Positions 36,560 through 43,760 of a stretch of 64,000 nucleotides of DNA are shown piece after piece. The DNA lies in contig CAVSJA010000006.1 in assembly GCA_963728145.1 (NCBI GenBank), forward strand, positions 62,001 to 126,000. Reading direction: 5' to 3'. How positions within the stretch are numbered: the stretch's first letter is position 1; every line of letters begins with the position of its first letter. The notes below the pieces were generated by a model, which worked only from the letters and a program-made list of their open reading frames with translations, was not told where the DNA came from and did no database searches. This stretch comes from CAVSJA01 sp963728145 (GTDB taxonomy: Bacteria > Bacteroidota > Bacteroidia > Chitinophagales > Chitinophagaceae). Position numbers and translations under genes: made by a program.

Positions 36560-36603
36560 GTTATATCATTGTTCAGGAATGTTACATAATTCACACTTTT
36601 GCT
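36560..36603 (-). promoter_or_regulatory. Bipartite direct-repeat motif, copy 4
   Basis: GTTATAT at 36560 and GTTACATAATTCACACTTTT at 36581, 21 bp apart. It has no annotated gene close downstream on the minus strand (the cupin is 430 bp away). This raises the possibility of a short untranslated transcript or of distant regulation. Confidence 0.55.
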
Positions 36604-36659
36604 GTCCCTTTGAAATAATCAGGGGGAATACTCCTGGATTGAACCGCCAGATTATTCTA

Positions 36660-37388
36660 TTAATACGTGGTGTTGTAAAGGGGTTTTTGCCTGGTATATT
36701 GAAGTAGGGCTAATAATTTTTTCGCCACTTCCTCCGAGGAAGCAGCATTTTGACCTGTAATAAGATTTCCATCAGCCATCACATGGCTTTCGTAATCTGG
36801 TCCCTTACTATACGATACGCCTGCTGAACGGAGCTCCGATTCTAATAGGAAGGGCACTACAGTGGTCAATCCTGCTGATTCTTCTTCACTATTACTGAAG
36901 CAGGTAAGTTGTTTGTTTTTTACTAAAAGTTGTCCGGTATCATCATGCAAGGTTAGCAATCCAACCACCCCGTGACAAACCGAACCTATAGGCTTGCGTT
37001 GATGGTTAAACGCTTCCAGTAATTGTTTTAATATTTGGTTGTTGGAGAGATCCCACATGCTTCCATGGCCTCCGGTTATAAAAACCATATCAAAATCATC
37101 CGCATTTATCTCTGCCAACAGAATGGATTGAGAAAGAAAATTCATCGCTTCCTCATCTTTTAAGAAACGCTTTGTATTCCTGGTTATTACCATGATGGAT
37201 TGACTCTTAGGATCCAATGGAACCAGTCCGCCATTGGGTGAAGCCACTGTAAGCTGAGCCCCGGCATCCTTGAATACGTAATAAGGGGCGGCAAGTTCTT
37301 CCAGCCAAACGCCCGTTTTCTCGACTGTATCGCCCAACTTATCATGGGAAGTGGTTATGAATAATACTCTTGTGGATTTCATTATCAT
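36660..37388 (-). CDS. DJ-1/PfpI-family (class I glutamine-amidotransferase-like) protein
   Basis: 242 residues. The nucleophile elbow GSVCHGVVGLL holds the catalytic Cys near residue 134, and VFITGGHGSMWDLSNN precedes it, as in Hsp31/HchA-type chaperone-glyoxalases. The opening RVLFITTSHDKLGDTVEKTGV and PYYVFKDAGAQLTVASPNGG match the same group. It likely protects against glyoxal damage or misfolding. Starts at 37388 or at the in-frame ATG six bases later. Confidence 0.9.
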   Translation of the reverse strand: MIMKSTRVLFITTSHDKLGDTVEKTGVWLEELAAPYYVFKDAGAQLTVASPNGGLVPLDPKSQSIMVITRNTKRFLKDEEAMNFLSQSILLAEINADDFDMVFITGGHGSMWDLSNNQILKQLLEAFNHQRKPIGSVCHGVVGLLTLHDDTGQLLVKNKQLTCFSNSEEESAGLTTVVPFLLESELRSAGVSYSKGPDYESHVMADGNLITGQNAASSEEVAKKLLALLQYTRQKPLYNTTY

Positions 37389-37495
37389 TTATGTTTTTAA
37401 TGAGGACTGTCTAATAAATTATGACGGGCCAATGTGAAGTGGAAATAAGGTGCAACCTGAAGGGTGAGTAATTCATTTAAGCTTTACAATAATTA

Positions 37496-37837
37496 TTATT
37501 TAGTAGAATGCATCATTTTATAAACCTTAAGCTGTGATGACTCCGTGGATTTGCCCGGGGAAAGGGAATTATTATTATAATCTATAACAGTATGCAATAG
37601 TTTTAGCTTTTCTACAATTTTATGCTCAAGGGTAATGTTGAATTTTATTTTTCTTACCTCTTTAAGGGCATTTTCATAAGTGATTATGGCGTCCTCGAAA
37701 TTCCCGTTATTTTCTTCTTTCAGGGCTGCAATAAATAATTGAACAGGTATATTTTTTTTCCGCTGAGAAAAGTAGCGTATCAAAAGTAAAGCTGTTGATA
37801 ATATCAGGAATAATAAAATGTAGTAATAGAACTGCAT
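37496..37837 (-). CDS. Membrane-anchored helical-repeat mini-protein A
   Basis: 113 residues. One N-terminal membrane helix (YYYILLFLILSTALLLIRYF), then a basic linker and a pair of helices with a TPR-like pattern (LFIAALKEENNGNFEDAIIT, YENALKEVRKIKFN), then a further helix. It is a paralogue of the protein at 38970: both read GN/GH-[FY]-[ED/NL]-A-I/V-x-x-Y-E-[ND]-A-L-[KT]-E-[VL]-R-K. Function unknown. Motif copy 5 lies 65 bp upstream. The AraC-type gene with the CxxC head sits between the two paralogues. Confidence 0.7.
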   Translation of the reverse strand: MQFYYYILLFLILSTALLLIRYFSQRKKNIPVQLFIAALKEENNGNFEDAIITYENALKEVRKIKFNITLEHKIVEKLKLLHTVIDYNNNSLSPGKSTESSQLKVYKMMHSTK

Positions 37838-37901
37838 AACTCTAATAATTTGAATACTGATGGTAATTCATATAAAGGTCGGTTACTCAGGGTTCCTAAA
37901 T

Positions 37902-37945
37902 GTTATACAGATACAGGGAAGAGTTACATGATTCACACATCAGAA
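37902..37945 (-). promoter_or_regulatory. Bipartite direct-repeat motif, copy 5
   Basis: GTTATAC at 37902 and GTTACATGATTCACACATCA at 37923, exactly 21 bp apart. It lies 65 bp upstream of the helical-repeat mini-protein A. Confidence 0.6.
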
Positions 37946-38057
37946 TTGCTGTATTACCAGCTGAATAATTTTGTTGTGCTACTATAACTTGCTAACCAAC
38001 AACCTTCGCTGCCGAAATTATCCGGGATTCTAACTTTTAATAAGGGAGTTGCGGCAT

Positions 38058-38618
38058 TCACAGGTTTTCCAGCATGTTGCGCCTTTTATCCTTGAGTCCC
38101 TTAAAATGGGAGGGCGTCAGCCCAGTGACTTTTTTAAATTGGGTTGATAAATGGGAGACGCTGCTATAATGCATCAGGTAGGCGATTTCTGTAAGGTTGA
38201 GTTCATCATAAACCAATAATTCTTTTACCCGTTCAATTTTGTGCGAGATATAAAATTTTTCAATCGTGGTGCCTTGAACTTCTGAAAAAAGATTTGCCAG
38301 GTAGGTGTAATCGTGGTTAAGCTTTTGGCTTAAATGTTCAGAAAATTTAATTGGCAATGGCTCCTCTGAATAATGGACCAAGTCAACGATGACATTTTTT
38401 ATCCGCTGGATCAACACACTTTTTTTATCATCCATTAATTCAAGGCCCGATTTCAACAAAGCTATCTTAAACTGGTTTTGCTGAACAGTTGTGATATCCT
38501 CCAGGATTTCCACTTCGCCTAATTCTACAATGGTATAATGTAATCCCAATTTTGCCAACTCCGATTTCACTACCATCTTACACCGGATGCAAACCATATT
38601 TTTTATATATAACTTCAA
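38058..38618 (-). CDS. AraC-family regulator with an N-terminal CxxC metal-binding-like domain
   Basis: 186 residues. The first 70 residues (MKLYIKNMVCIRCKMVVKSE then LAKLGLHYTIVELGEVEI) have the beta-alpha-beta pattern and the CxxC (C10, C13) of HMA heavy-metal-associated domains. The C-terminal 90 residues are an AraC helix-turn-helix pair: TTIEKFYISHKIERVKELLV, LNLTEIAYLMHYSSVSHLST, QFKKVTGLTPSHFKG. Likely a small DNA-binding regulator that may respond to a metal or redox state. It sits between two paralogous membrane mini-proteins, all on the same strand. Confidence 0.8.
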   Translation of the reverse strand: MKLYIKNMVCIRCKMVVKSELAKLGLHYTIVELGEVEILEDITTVQQNQFKIALLKSGLELMDDKKSVLIQRIKNVIVDLVHYSEEPLPIKFSEHLSQKLNHDYTYLANLFSEVQGTTIEKFYISHKIERVKELLVYDELNLTEIAYLMHYSSVSHLSTQFKKVTGLTPSHFKGLKDKRRNMLENL

Positions 38619-38969
38619 AAAATTATTTTGTTAACTGGCGGCTGTTGTGGTGCAAATTGCAGAGTAGGAAAGTCTTAATCCGGAAATTAGCAGCAATACC
38701 TCTCTAAATATATGGAAAAATTCCCTATCATCCTGGTTTATAGTTAATCATTTCATCGGTCCTTGCAGGATGGTAAAGTAAATAGAGCAGATCTTGTTTA
38801 AATCCGACCTGGAAAAAGGAATCCGGATTGGTACAAAAAAAGCAGCAGCAAATTCATCAATAAAAAAGGAAAAGATAAGATAAGGAGAAAGAGTTGGTTA
38901 TTTCAGGTAACCTATCATCTGTTTTTCCATTCGGATAAGAATAATGAGTTGAATTTTTCATTCACGGCC
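38619..38969. other. Intergenic stretch without a recognisable gene
   Basis: 351 bases between the AraC start and the stop of mini-protein B. It is A-rich (AAAAAGGAAAAGATAAGATA near 38867) and I find no open frame of note, palindrome, repeat array or the 21-bp-period motif. A promoter for the AraC gene should be here, but I cannot place it. Confidence 0.5.
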
Positions 38970-39263
38970 CTATGCTTCAACGCGTGAAAGAAAATTTTTC
39001 TCATATTCAATAGTAGTTTGTAAAATTTTAATCTTTTCTGTGATCTTTTCACCCAATTCCTTATTGACCTTAAGTTTGCGCAGCTCAGTCAATGCGTCCT
39101 CGTAGTTTTTTACAGCTAAATTGTAGTGGCCCTCATTTTCATTGTATAGTCCCTGACTAAAAAGTTCTGAATGACTGTTTTTTTTGAATTGATAAATTAT
39201 GATGATTACAATACAGATAAAAATCAAGGAAATAAATAATAAAAGATAGAAGGAAGGTAACAT
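38970..39263 (-). CDS. Membrane-anchored helical-repeat mini-protein B
   Basis: 97 residues. N-terminal membrane helix (YLLLFISLIFICIVIIIIYQ), then GLYNENEGHYNLAVKNYEDA, LTELRKLKVNKELGEKITEK and IKILQTTIEYEKN, the same order as the paralogue at 37496. The single TPR-like helical pair suggests protein-protein contact at the membrane. No 21-bp-period motif is seen upstream. Confidence 0.7.
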   Translation of the reverse strand: MLPSFYLLLFISLIFICIVIIIIYQFKKNSHSELFSQGLYNENEGHYNLAVKNYEDALTELRKLKVNKELGEKITEKIKILQTTIEYEKNFLSRVEA

Positions 39264-39404
39264 TTACTTACTGTTGTTAAATATTATTGCCCTGAAAGAT
39301 AGCCTTAATAAGACGAATAACCGATAGAATCTTTTTGTGGAGATAGAATACTGAACAGCAGCTACTAAATACTCCTGGTAAATTGATACTCTGATTGAAT
39401 TTAA

Positions 39405-39617
39405 TCAGCGATTCTTAAGGTTCGCAACCTTAACAAATGGATAATGTCCCTTGATATGTTGATTTAGGTATGCTCCTTTTGATCCAGACAGTTTCATTTT
39501 ATTATAAACTTCTTTTGGAACATCTATATAATCATAAATACTTCCCGATTGGAAAATCACTCTGAGTATCGACTTACCCGGATCGTAAGTAAAGTAGGAT
39601 ATAACAGTTGATGGCAT
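39405..39617 (-). CDS. KTSC-domain protein
   Basis: 70 residues. STVISYFTYDPGKSILRVIF, SGSIYDYIDVPKEVYNKMKL and SKGAYLNQHIKGHYPFVKV match KTSC, a small domain also found fused to lysyl-tRNA synthetase. The name residues K-T/S-x-C are loosely represented. RNA binding has been suggested for the family but is not shown. Single small gene. Confidence 0.85.
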   Translation of the reverse strand: MPSTVISYFTYDPGKSILRVIFQSGSIYDYIDVPKEVYNKMKLSGSKGAYLNQHIKGHYPFVKVANLKNR

Positions 39618-39669
39618 AGATACCAGTATTGTTCACTGGTAACTTTCTTAAAAATTATGCCGTGAGAAA

Positions 39670-39914
39670 GTTCCCGCAGAGTCTCCCGCAGCAGGGACTC
39701 CGAATTAGATGCATCTTACGCGGGGACTCTGCGTTTGTGCGATTAGCGCGAAAGCTATTGGATCTTGAGTTAAGCCAATCGGTAAAAAGTTTGAACTATC
39801 GGTAAGTTGCTTACTCAATAAGAGGCGTGCGCATCAGACCTTCGGTCAAGCGCAGAGTCCCCCCGTAAAATTCATTATGGTGCAAGATCATATTGGGGGA
39901 GACTCTGCGAGAAC
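39670..39914. mobile_element. MITE-like element, copy B
   Basis: Left end GTTCCCGCAGAGTCTCCCGC (39670-39689); right end complements GTTCTCGCAGAGTCTCCCC (39896-39914). The interior matches copy A (9480-9768): ACTCCGAATTAGATGCATCT onward, GGGGACTCTGCG, then GCGATTAGCGCG, and a second internal CGCAGAGTCCCC near 39851. No coding frame is present. It fills the gap between the KTSC and the NTF2-like genes and touches the stop of the latter (39919). Confidence 0.65.
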
Positions 39915-39918
39915 ATCA

Positions 39919-40389
39919 CTAATTTTTCGGTGCAGGCTTTGCATTATACATATCCACAACATTTTTCCAGCTGCCATCGGCTTCTTTTCTCCAGACCGTT
40001 ACAGCTTTATTGTATTCAGTTATCGTTTTTCCAGTTGAGTCCTGGAAGCTAACCTGGTTTTCTTCTATCAGGTAGGCCATATCACCGCTTTTTGATACGG
40101 ATGCTGACAATGGTTCCCAGCTAATTTTAAATCCAGGAATGTTTGATGTTCCTTCAATCATCTCTTTTATTGCCTGTTTACCTTTAATCGTTTCCTGTCC
40201 GGGTAACATTACAACTGCATCATCTGCCCAATAACTTAAAACCTTGTCGATACTGTCTGTTTGTGCTGCTTTCGACCAATCCCTGCTCAATTGCATTAAC
40301 TTTTCTCCTTCAGCTTTTGCATCAACGGTTGCTTCATTGCATGCAATAAAGAAAATTGAAATTAGGATGAGAGAATAAATTGATTTCAT
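39919..40389 (-). CDS. SnoaL/NTF2-like lipoprotein (DUF4440-type)
   Basis: 156 residues. Lipobox SLILISIFFIACNEAT. The NTF2-like fold is read from EKLMQLSRDWSKAAQ, LSYWADDAVVMLPGQETIKG, KQAIKEMIEGT, the strand GDMAYLIEENQVSF and the ending AVTVWRKEADGSWKNVVDMY. A typical cone-shaped ligand- or substrate-binding protein; the reaction is unknown. Confidence 0.88.
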   Translation of the reverse strand: MKSIYSLILISIFFIACNEATVDAKAEGEKLMQLSRDWSKAAQTDSIDKVLSYWADDAVVMLPGQETIKGKQAIKEMIEGTSNIPGFKISWEPLSASVSKSGDMAYLIEENQVSFQDSTGKTITEYNKAVTVWRKEADGSWKNVVDMYNAKPAPKN

Positions 40390-40432
40390 GTGAATATGTT
40401 TTTAATATAAAATGCGGAGATGATGAGATAGA

Positions 40433-40490
40433 GTTCCGAACCCTGTAAAATACTAATGACTTGGGTAGTTGCATCTTTAGGGTTCGGAAC
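40433..40490. repeat. 58-bp stem-loop element, copy C (core inverted)
   Basis: Arms GTTCCGAACCCT and AGGGTTCGGAAC, 58 bp end to end. Its reverse complement aligns base by base with copy B at 50862-50919. It lies downstream of the SWIB gene and its conventional terminator. Confidence 0.8.
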
Positions 40491-40514
40491 TTTGGCCGTC
40501 ATTGGGTTCGGAAC

Positions 40515-40558
40515 AAAAAAAAATCCGAACACTCTATTTTGAATAGAGACTTCGGATT
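40515..40558 (-). terminator. Intrinsic terminator of the SWIB gene
   Basis: Hairpin AATCCGAA (40522-40529)/TTCGGATT (40551-40558), extended by CTCTATT/AATAGAG. It is followed on the minus strand by a run of T (40515-40523). It sits 27 bp after the stop at 40585. Confidence 0.85.
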
Positions 40559-40584
40559 CAAGAAATCCATTTTGATCAGGAGGA

Positions 40585-40959
40585 TTACTTCTTCACGTGA
40601 TTGTTGACAATCTTAGCCAACTCAAACATGGATACCTGACCCTTTCCACCAAACACAGCTTTCAATTTTGCATCACCATTGATCATTCTCCTGTTCGTCT
40701 TGTCCTGAAGATTGTTCTTCTTGATATAATCCCAGATCTTCTTAATGATTTGCGTTCTTGGCAATGGCTTGTTACCTACTACCTCACCCAGTGTGCTGCT
40801 CACGTTTAGAGGTGCCATAAAAGCTGCATTAGGTTTTCTTGCTGATTTTTTCTTTGGAGCTTTTTTAGCTGCTTTTTTCGGAGCTTTCTTCGCTACTTTC
40901 TTCTTTGCTGCTTTTTTAGCGGGTTTTTTCTTTGCTGATTTTTTCTTAGCTTTTGCCAT
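40585..40959 (-). CDS. SWIB/MDM2-domain protein with a Lys/Ala-rich tail
   Basis: 124 residues. The first 45 are a histone-H1-like Lys/Ala/Pro tail (AKKKSAKKKPAKKAAKKK and onward) likely to bind DNA non-specifically. The rest is a SWIB domain: PLNVSSTLGEVVGNKPLPRT, IKKIWDYIKKNNLQDKTNRR, MINGDAKLKAVFGG and FELAKIVNNHVKK. In bacteria such proteins, including chlamydial ones fused to topoisomerase, are linked to nucleoid or topology functions. It is the only chromatin-like protein in the window. Confidence 0.93.
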   Translation of the reverse strand: MAKAKKKSAKKKPAKKAAKKKVAKKAPKKAAKKAPKKKSARKPNAAFMAPLNVSSTLGEVVGNKPLPRTQIIKKIWDYIKKNNLQDKTNRRMINGDAKLKAVFGGKGQVSMFELAKIVNNHVKK

Positions 40960-41096
40960 GATGAAATGAATTTAATGAGTTAAAAATATTACTTGGATAA
41001 GTAAATACGCCGCTAAAATACATGTGTTGACTAAATAAACCTTAAAAACTTTTCCAAAAAAGTTGACATTTCCATAGGGGAAATGGTTCCGATAGG

Positions 41097-41154
41097 GTTC
41101 CGAACCCTAATAACGTCACTACAAAATCTAAGTGAATCTTGTAGGGTTCGGAAC
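41097..41154. repeat. 58-bp stem-loop element, copy A
   Basis: Arms GTTCCGAACCCTA and TAGGGTTCGGAAC around a 32-base core. It lies just after the stop of the DinB gene (41164). Same length and arms as 40433-40490 and 50862-50919. Confidence 0.85.
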
Positions 41155-41163
41155 CTTGTTCCG

Positions 41164-41685
41164 TCACGACCTATCATAAAATGCCGGTGGCTCTATGCTC
41201 AACGACCTTAAATAAACATAGCCCTGACCCCTGTGATGAATCTCATTGTCTATCCAATAATCAAGAAAACTATATACTGGTCCTTCCCATTGGCCAAAGG
41301 CCAGATCCCGCTCCTGGAAACGATTTGCGGGGATTTGTGGCCACAGTTTATCTATCTCTTCGGTTACTTCATCCCATAATCTTAATAGCTGCGTCTTTGT
41401 TTTTGGTATGGTCTTTTTCGAATGATGCAGGAGTTCATGAACCTCTCTCCATTCTCCTGTGGCAATACCCTGGATTCCTGGATAAGCCATACCGATCATT
41501 TCCATTGCCAGCTCGGAAAATGGGCGCATTCCCCCTATTGAATAAGTGAATAATTTCTCTTCCGGAAATGCCTCGATCACCCTGCGGGTCACGCGGCGAT
41601 GACCCTGCCAATGTTCCAGAAGGGCAGAAGTTTCAATTGCTATCGATACCGGGGGCCTCTTTGTTTGGACACTATTCTTTGCCAT
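41164..41685 (-). CDS. DinB-family protein
   Basis: 173 residues. The four-helix bundle of the DinB/YfiT superfamily is indicated by the first-helix ALLEHWQGHRRVTRRVIEAF with a metal-ligand His, the second-helix SELAMEMIGMAYPG, and the late FLDYWIDNEIHHRGQGYVYL with the HxxH-type pair. It probably binds a divalent metal and could act in thiol transfer, but the substrate is not known. The stop is next to a 58-bp stem-loop. Confidence 0.88.
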   Translation of the reverse strand: MAKNSVQTKRPPVSIAIETSALLEHWQGHRRVTRRVIEAFPEEKLFTYSIGGMRPFSELAMEMIGMAYPGIQGIATGEWREVHELLHHSKKTIPKTKTQLLRLWDEVTEEIDKLWPQIPANRFQERDLAFGQWEGPVYSFLDYWIDNEIHHRGQGYVYLRSLSIEPPAFYDRS

Positions 41686-41810
41686 GATTTTTGATTTTAT
41701 AATACAAATAGAACACTGAGGAATGACAGCCCTATGTCAGGAGTGTTGAAATTATTTTGATCTTTGTCCCCTCCTGGAATTTCCCAAATAATTATATTAA
41801 AAATCATTTT

Positions 41811-42236
41811 ATGGATGCTCCCAATGTAAAGCAGGCTGTACCCTTCTTCCGCATTGCCAATATGGATGCTTCACTAAAATTTTATATTGATGGCCTCGGA
41901 TTTGAAATGAAGATTAAATGGCTCGATGAAGGCAAACTGCGATGGTGTTGGTTGGAATTAGGCGATGCAGCAATCATGCTGCAGGAATACAAAGAAGATC
42001 AAAGGCCCAGGACAAAACTGGGAGAAGGCGTAAGCATTTGTTTTATCTGTGGGGATGCCCTGGCCATTTATCACGACTTCAGGTCAAGGGGAATTAACTC
42101 ATCAAAACCCTTTGTAGGAAATAATATGTGGGTCACAGCAGTCAATGATCCCGATGGATACAGACTCGAGTTTGAGAGTGCGACGGATGTACCGGAAGGA
42201 ACGGAGTACAGAACAGAAGAACAGAAGAACAGATGA
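41811..42236 (+). CDS. VOC-superfamily (glyoxalase/bleomycin-resistance) protein with a repeat-encoded tail
   Basis: 141 residues from ATG 41811. An earlier in-frame ATG at 41757 lies in non-coding-like sequence. Two beta-alpha-beta-beta-beta modules: AVPFFRIANMDASLKFYIDG, LRWCWLELGDAAIMLQEYKE, and MWVTAVNDPDGYRLEFESAT, with an EF-E metal-ligand pattern. The last residues (TEEQKNR) and the stop are encoded by the GAACAGAAGAACAGATGA repeat that begins the element at 42205, so its C-terminus is repeat-derived. Confidence 0.85.
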   Translation: MDAPNVKQAVPFFRIANMDASLKFYIDGLGFEMKIKWLDEGKLRWCWLELGDAAIMLQEYKEDQRPRTKLGEGVSICFICGDALAIYHDFRSRGINSSKPFVGNNMWVTAVNDPDGYRLEFESATDVPEGTEYRTEEQKNR

Positions 42237-42373
42237 ACAGCAGAACAGAAGAACTGATGAACAGCAGAACAGTAGAATTTAGAAACCGGAGTTGTTAGAC
42301 AAAATTCTGCCCAATCATAGATTCTACAGATCTACTGTACTACAGATCTCCTGTTCTACTGTTTCTGCTGTTC
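42205..42373. repeat. GAACAG-unit inverted repeat with 63-bp core, copy 1
   Basis: Left arm of AGAACAGATGAACAGCAG-type units (42205-42270). The 63-bp core (42271-42333) opens AGTAGAATTTAG and closes CAGATCT. Right arm CTGTACTACAGATCTCCTGTTCTACTG-like units run to 42373 and are less regular than the left. The core aligns without gaps with that at 55279-55341. It overlaps the 3' end of the VOC gene. Confidence 0.85.
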
Positions 42374-42381
42374 AAAAAAAA

Positions 42382-42430
42382 TTTGCGTAACCGTTCGGTT
42401 TCCCATATATTTGTAACCGAATGGTTACGC
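42382..42430 (+). promoter_or_regulatory. Promoter embedded in a 16-bp inverted-repeat operator of the ArsR-type gene
   Basis: Arms GCGTAACCGTTCGGTT (42385-42400) and AACCGAATGGTTACGC (42415-42430) pair with one mismatch around 14 bases. TTTG (42382-42385) and TATATTTG (42406-42413) are -33 and -7 boxes 20 bp apart, and the -7 box lies exactly in the spacer. Transcription would begin about 42418-42420, so the ATG at 42451 is the likely start. This arrangement suggests autorepression by the ArsR-type protein. Confidence 0.7.
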
Positions 42431-42450
42431 ATAAAGCCATTTTCCCAATG

Positions 42451-42822
42451 AGAAGAGATGTTTTCCAGGCCATCGCAGATCCAACGCGTCGAGAGATACT
42501 TGACCGGATTGCGCATCAGCCTTTAAACCTGAATTCGGTTGCGGAGCAGTTTGAGATCAGCAGGCCGGCTATATCAAAACATATAAAAATCCTTAGTGAA
42601 TGTGGATTGATCGTGATCCGTCAACAGGGAAGGGAAAGATTTTGTGAAGCACGACTCCAAAAGCTCAATGAAGTTTCAAAGTGGATTGAACAGTACCGGG
42701 TATTCTGGTCGAGCAAGCTGGATGCCCTTGAAAGTTTTTTGAATAAACCGGAAACGCCGTCGCGTAAATCTTCGAATAGACGCGCCGGTAATAAAGTCAA
42801 AAAAAAATCTTCAAGAAAATGA
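42451..42822 (+). CDS. ArsR-family winged-helix repressor
   Basis: 123 residues from ATG 42451; the ATG at 42421 lies within the operator arm. The winged helix is MRRDVFQAIADPTRREILDR, VAEQFEISRPAISKHIKILS (recognition helix), and ECGLIVIRQQGRERFCEA. No Cys metal site is visible, so it is not a metal sensor of the classical kind. It matches the ArsR regulators that partner with AHSA1-type genes. The stop TGA overlaps the next ATG by four bases (ATGA), so the SRPBCC gene is translationally coupled. The C-terminus is Lys/Arg-rich. Confidence 0.9.
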   Translation, partial: RRDVFQAIADPTRREILDRIAHQPLNLNSVAEQFEISRPAISKHIKILSECGLIVIRQQGRERFCEARLQKLNEVSKWIEQYRVFWSSKLDALESFLNKPETPSRKSSNRRAGNKVKKKSSRK

Positions 42823-43259
42823 AACAGGAACCGATTGTAATGGAGCGTACGCTCAATGCCTCTTCCGACAAAGTTTGGAAAGCAATAACCAACAAAGAAG
42901 ACATGAAACAATGGTATTTCGATATTGCTAAATTCAAACCGGAACTCGGATTTGAATTCAGTTTCGAAGGTCGGAAGGACGATAGAGTTTTCGTTCACTA
43001 CTGTAAAATAACTGAAGTAGTGCCCGGCAGAAAACTTAAGTATAGCTGGCGTTATAAAGGTTCCGAAGGAAATTCCTTTGTAACATTCGAACTATTCCCC
43101 GAAGGAAGTAAGACAAGATTGAAGCTTACACATGAAGGATTAGAATCATTTCCTCAAAACGATCCGGATTTTGCAAGAGAGAATTTTGTCGAAGGTTGGA
43201 ATCATATCATTGGAAAATCCCTTGTGGACTATGTTGAGGTGTCCAAAATCGCTCAATAA
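42819..43259 (+). CDS. SRPBCC (AHSA1-type) protein 1
   Basis: 146 residues. Opening IVMERTLNASSDKVWKAITN, then EDMKQWYFDIAKFKPELGFE, GRKLKYSWRYKGSEGNSFVT and LKLTHEGLESFPQ follow the helix-grip fold of AHSA1/START proteins. Ligand unknown. Coupled to the ArsR gene by ATGA overlap. The next gene is a paralogue sharing the LKLTHEGLESFP segment, which points to tandem duplication. Confidence 0.9.
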   Translation: MKQEPIVMERTLNASSDKVWKAITNKEDMKQWYFDIAKFKPELGFEFSFEGRKDDRVFVHYCKITEVVPGRKLKYSWRYKGSEGNSFVTFELFPEGSKTRLKLTHEGLESFPQNDPDFARENFVEGWNHIIGKSLVDYVEVSKIAQ

Positions 43260-43302
43260 ATTACGTCCCGAATTTTCAGGATGTAATTCGTAAATCGAAT
43301 TC

Positions 43303-43734
43303 ATGGATGAAATAAAATTTCAGCCCTTGGTTATAGAGCGTCTATTCAACGCTCCGGTAGAAAGGGTATGGAACGCGATTACGGATAAGAATCAGATCAG
43401 GGAATGGTTTTTTGAAATCAAGGAATTCAAGCTCGAACCAGGATTCGAATTTAGTTTCATTGGAGGAAAGGGTATTGTGAACTATCTCATCCTTTGTAAG
43501 ATCACCGAAGTGATCAAGGGAAGAAAGTTCAGTTACAGTTGGCGCTACGAGGGATTCAGGGGTGATTCGCAGGTTACATTTGAATTATTCCCTGAAGCAG
43601 ATGGAACAAGATTGAAGTTGACGCACGAAGGCCTTGAATCATTCCCAATGAGCAAGCCAGGATTTCTCAATGGATATTTTCAGCCAGAGTGGGATGAGTA
43701 CATTAATAACAATCTGCTTGCATTTTTAAATTAA
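43303..43734 (+). CDS. SRPBCC (AHSA1-type) protein 2
   Basis: 143 residues. Shares IERLFNAPVERVWNAITDK, REWFFEIKEFKLEPGFEFSF, KFSYSWRYEGFRGDSQVTFE and LKLTHEGLESFPMS with the preceding gene. It is 43 bp downstream of it, so it belongs to the same ArsR-headed operon. Possibly the two bind different ligands; nothing in the sequence tells which. Confidence 0.9.
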   Translation: MDEIKFQPLVIERLFNAPVERVWNAITDKNQIREWFFEIKEFKLEPGFEFSFIGGKGIVNYLILCKITEVIKGRKFSYSWRYEGFRGDSQVTFELFPEADGTRLKLTHEGLESFPMSKPGFLNGYFQPEWDEYINNNLLAFLN

Positions 43735-43760
43735 ACTAATCATCTATAAAACCTGATATT

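Noticed and set aside
36518..36589. Short plus-strand frame starting MKNRSKGKVRLEG
   Set aside because: Only 23 codons, no ribosome site, and it runs through motif copy 4, which better explains the conservation.
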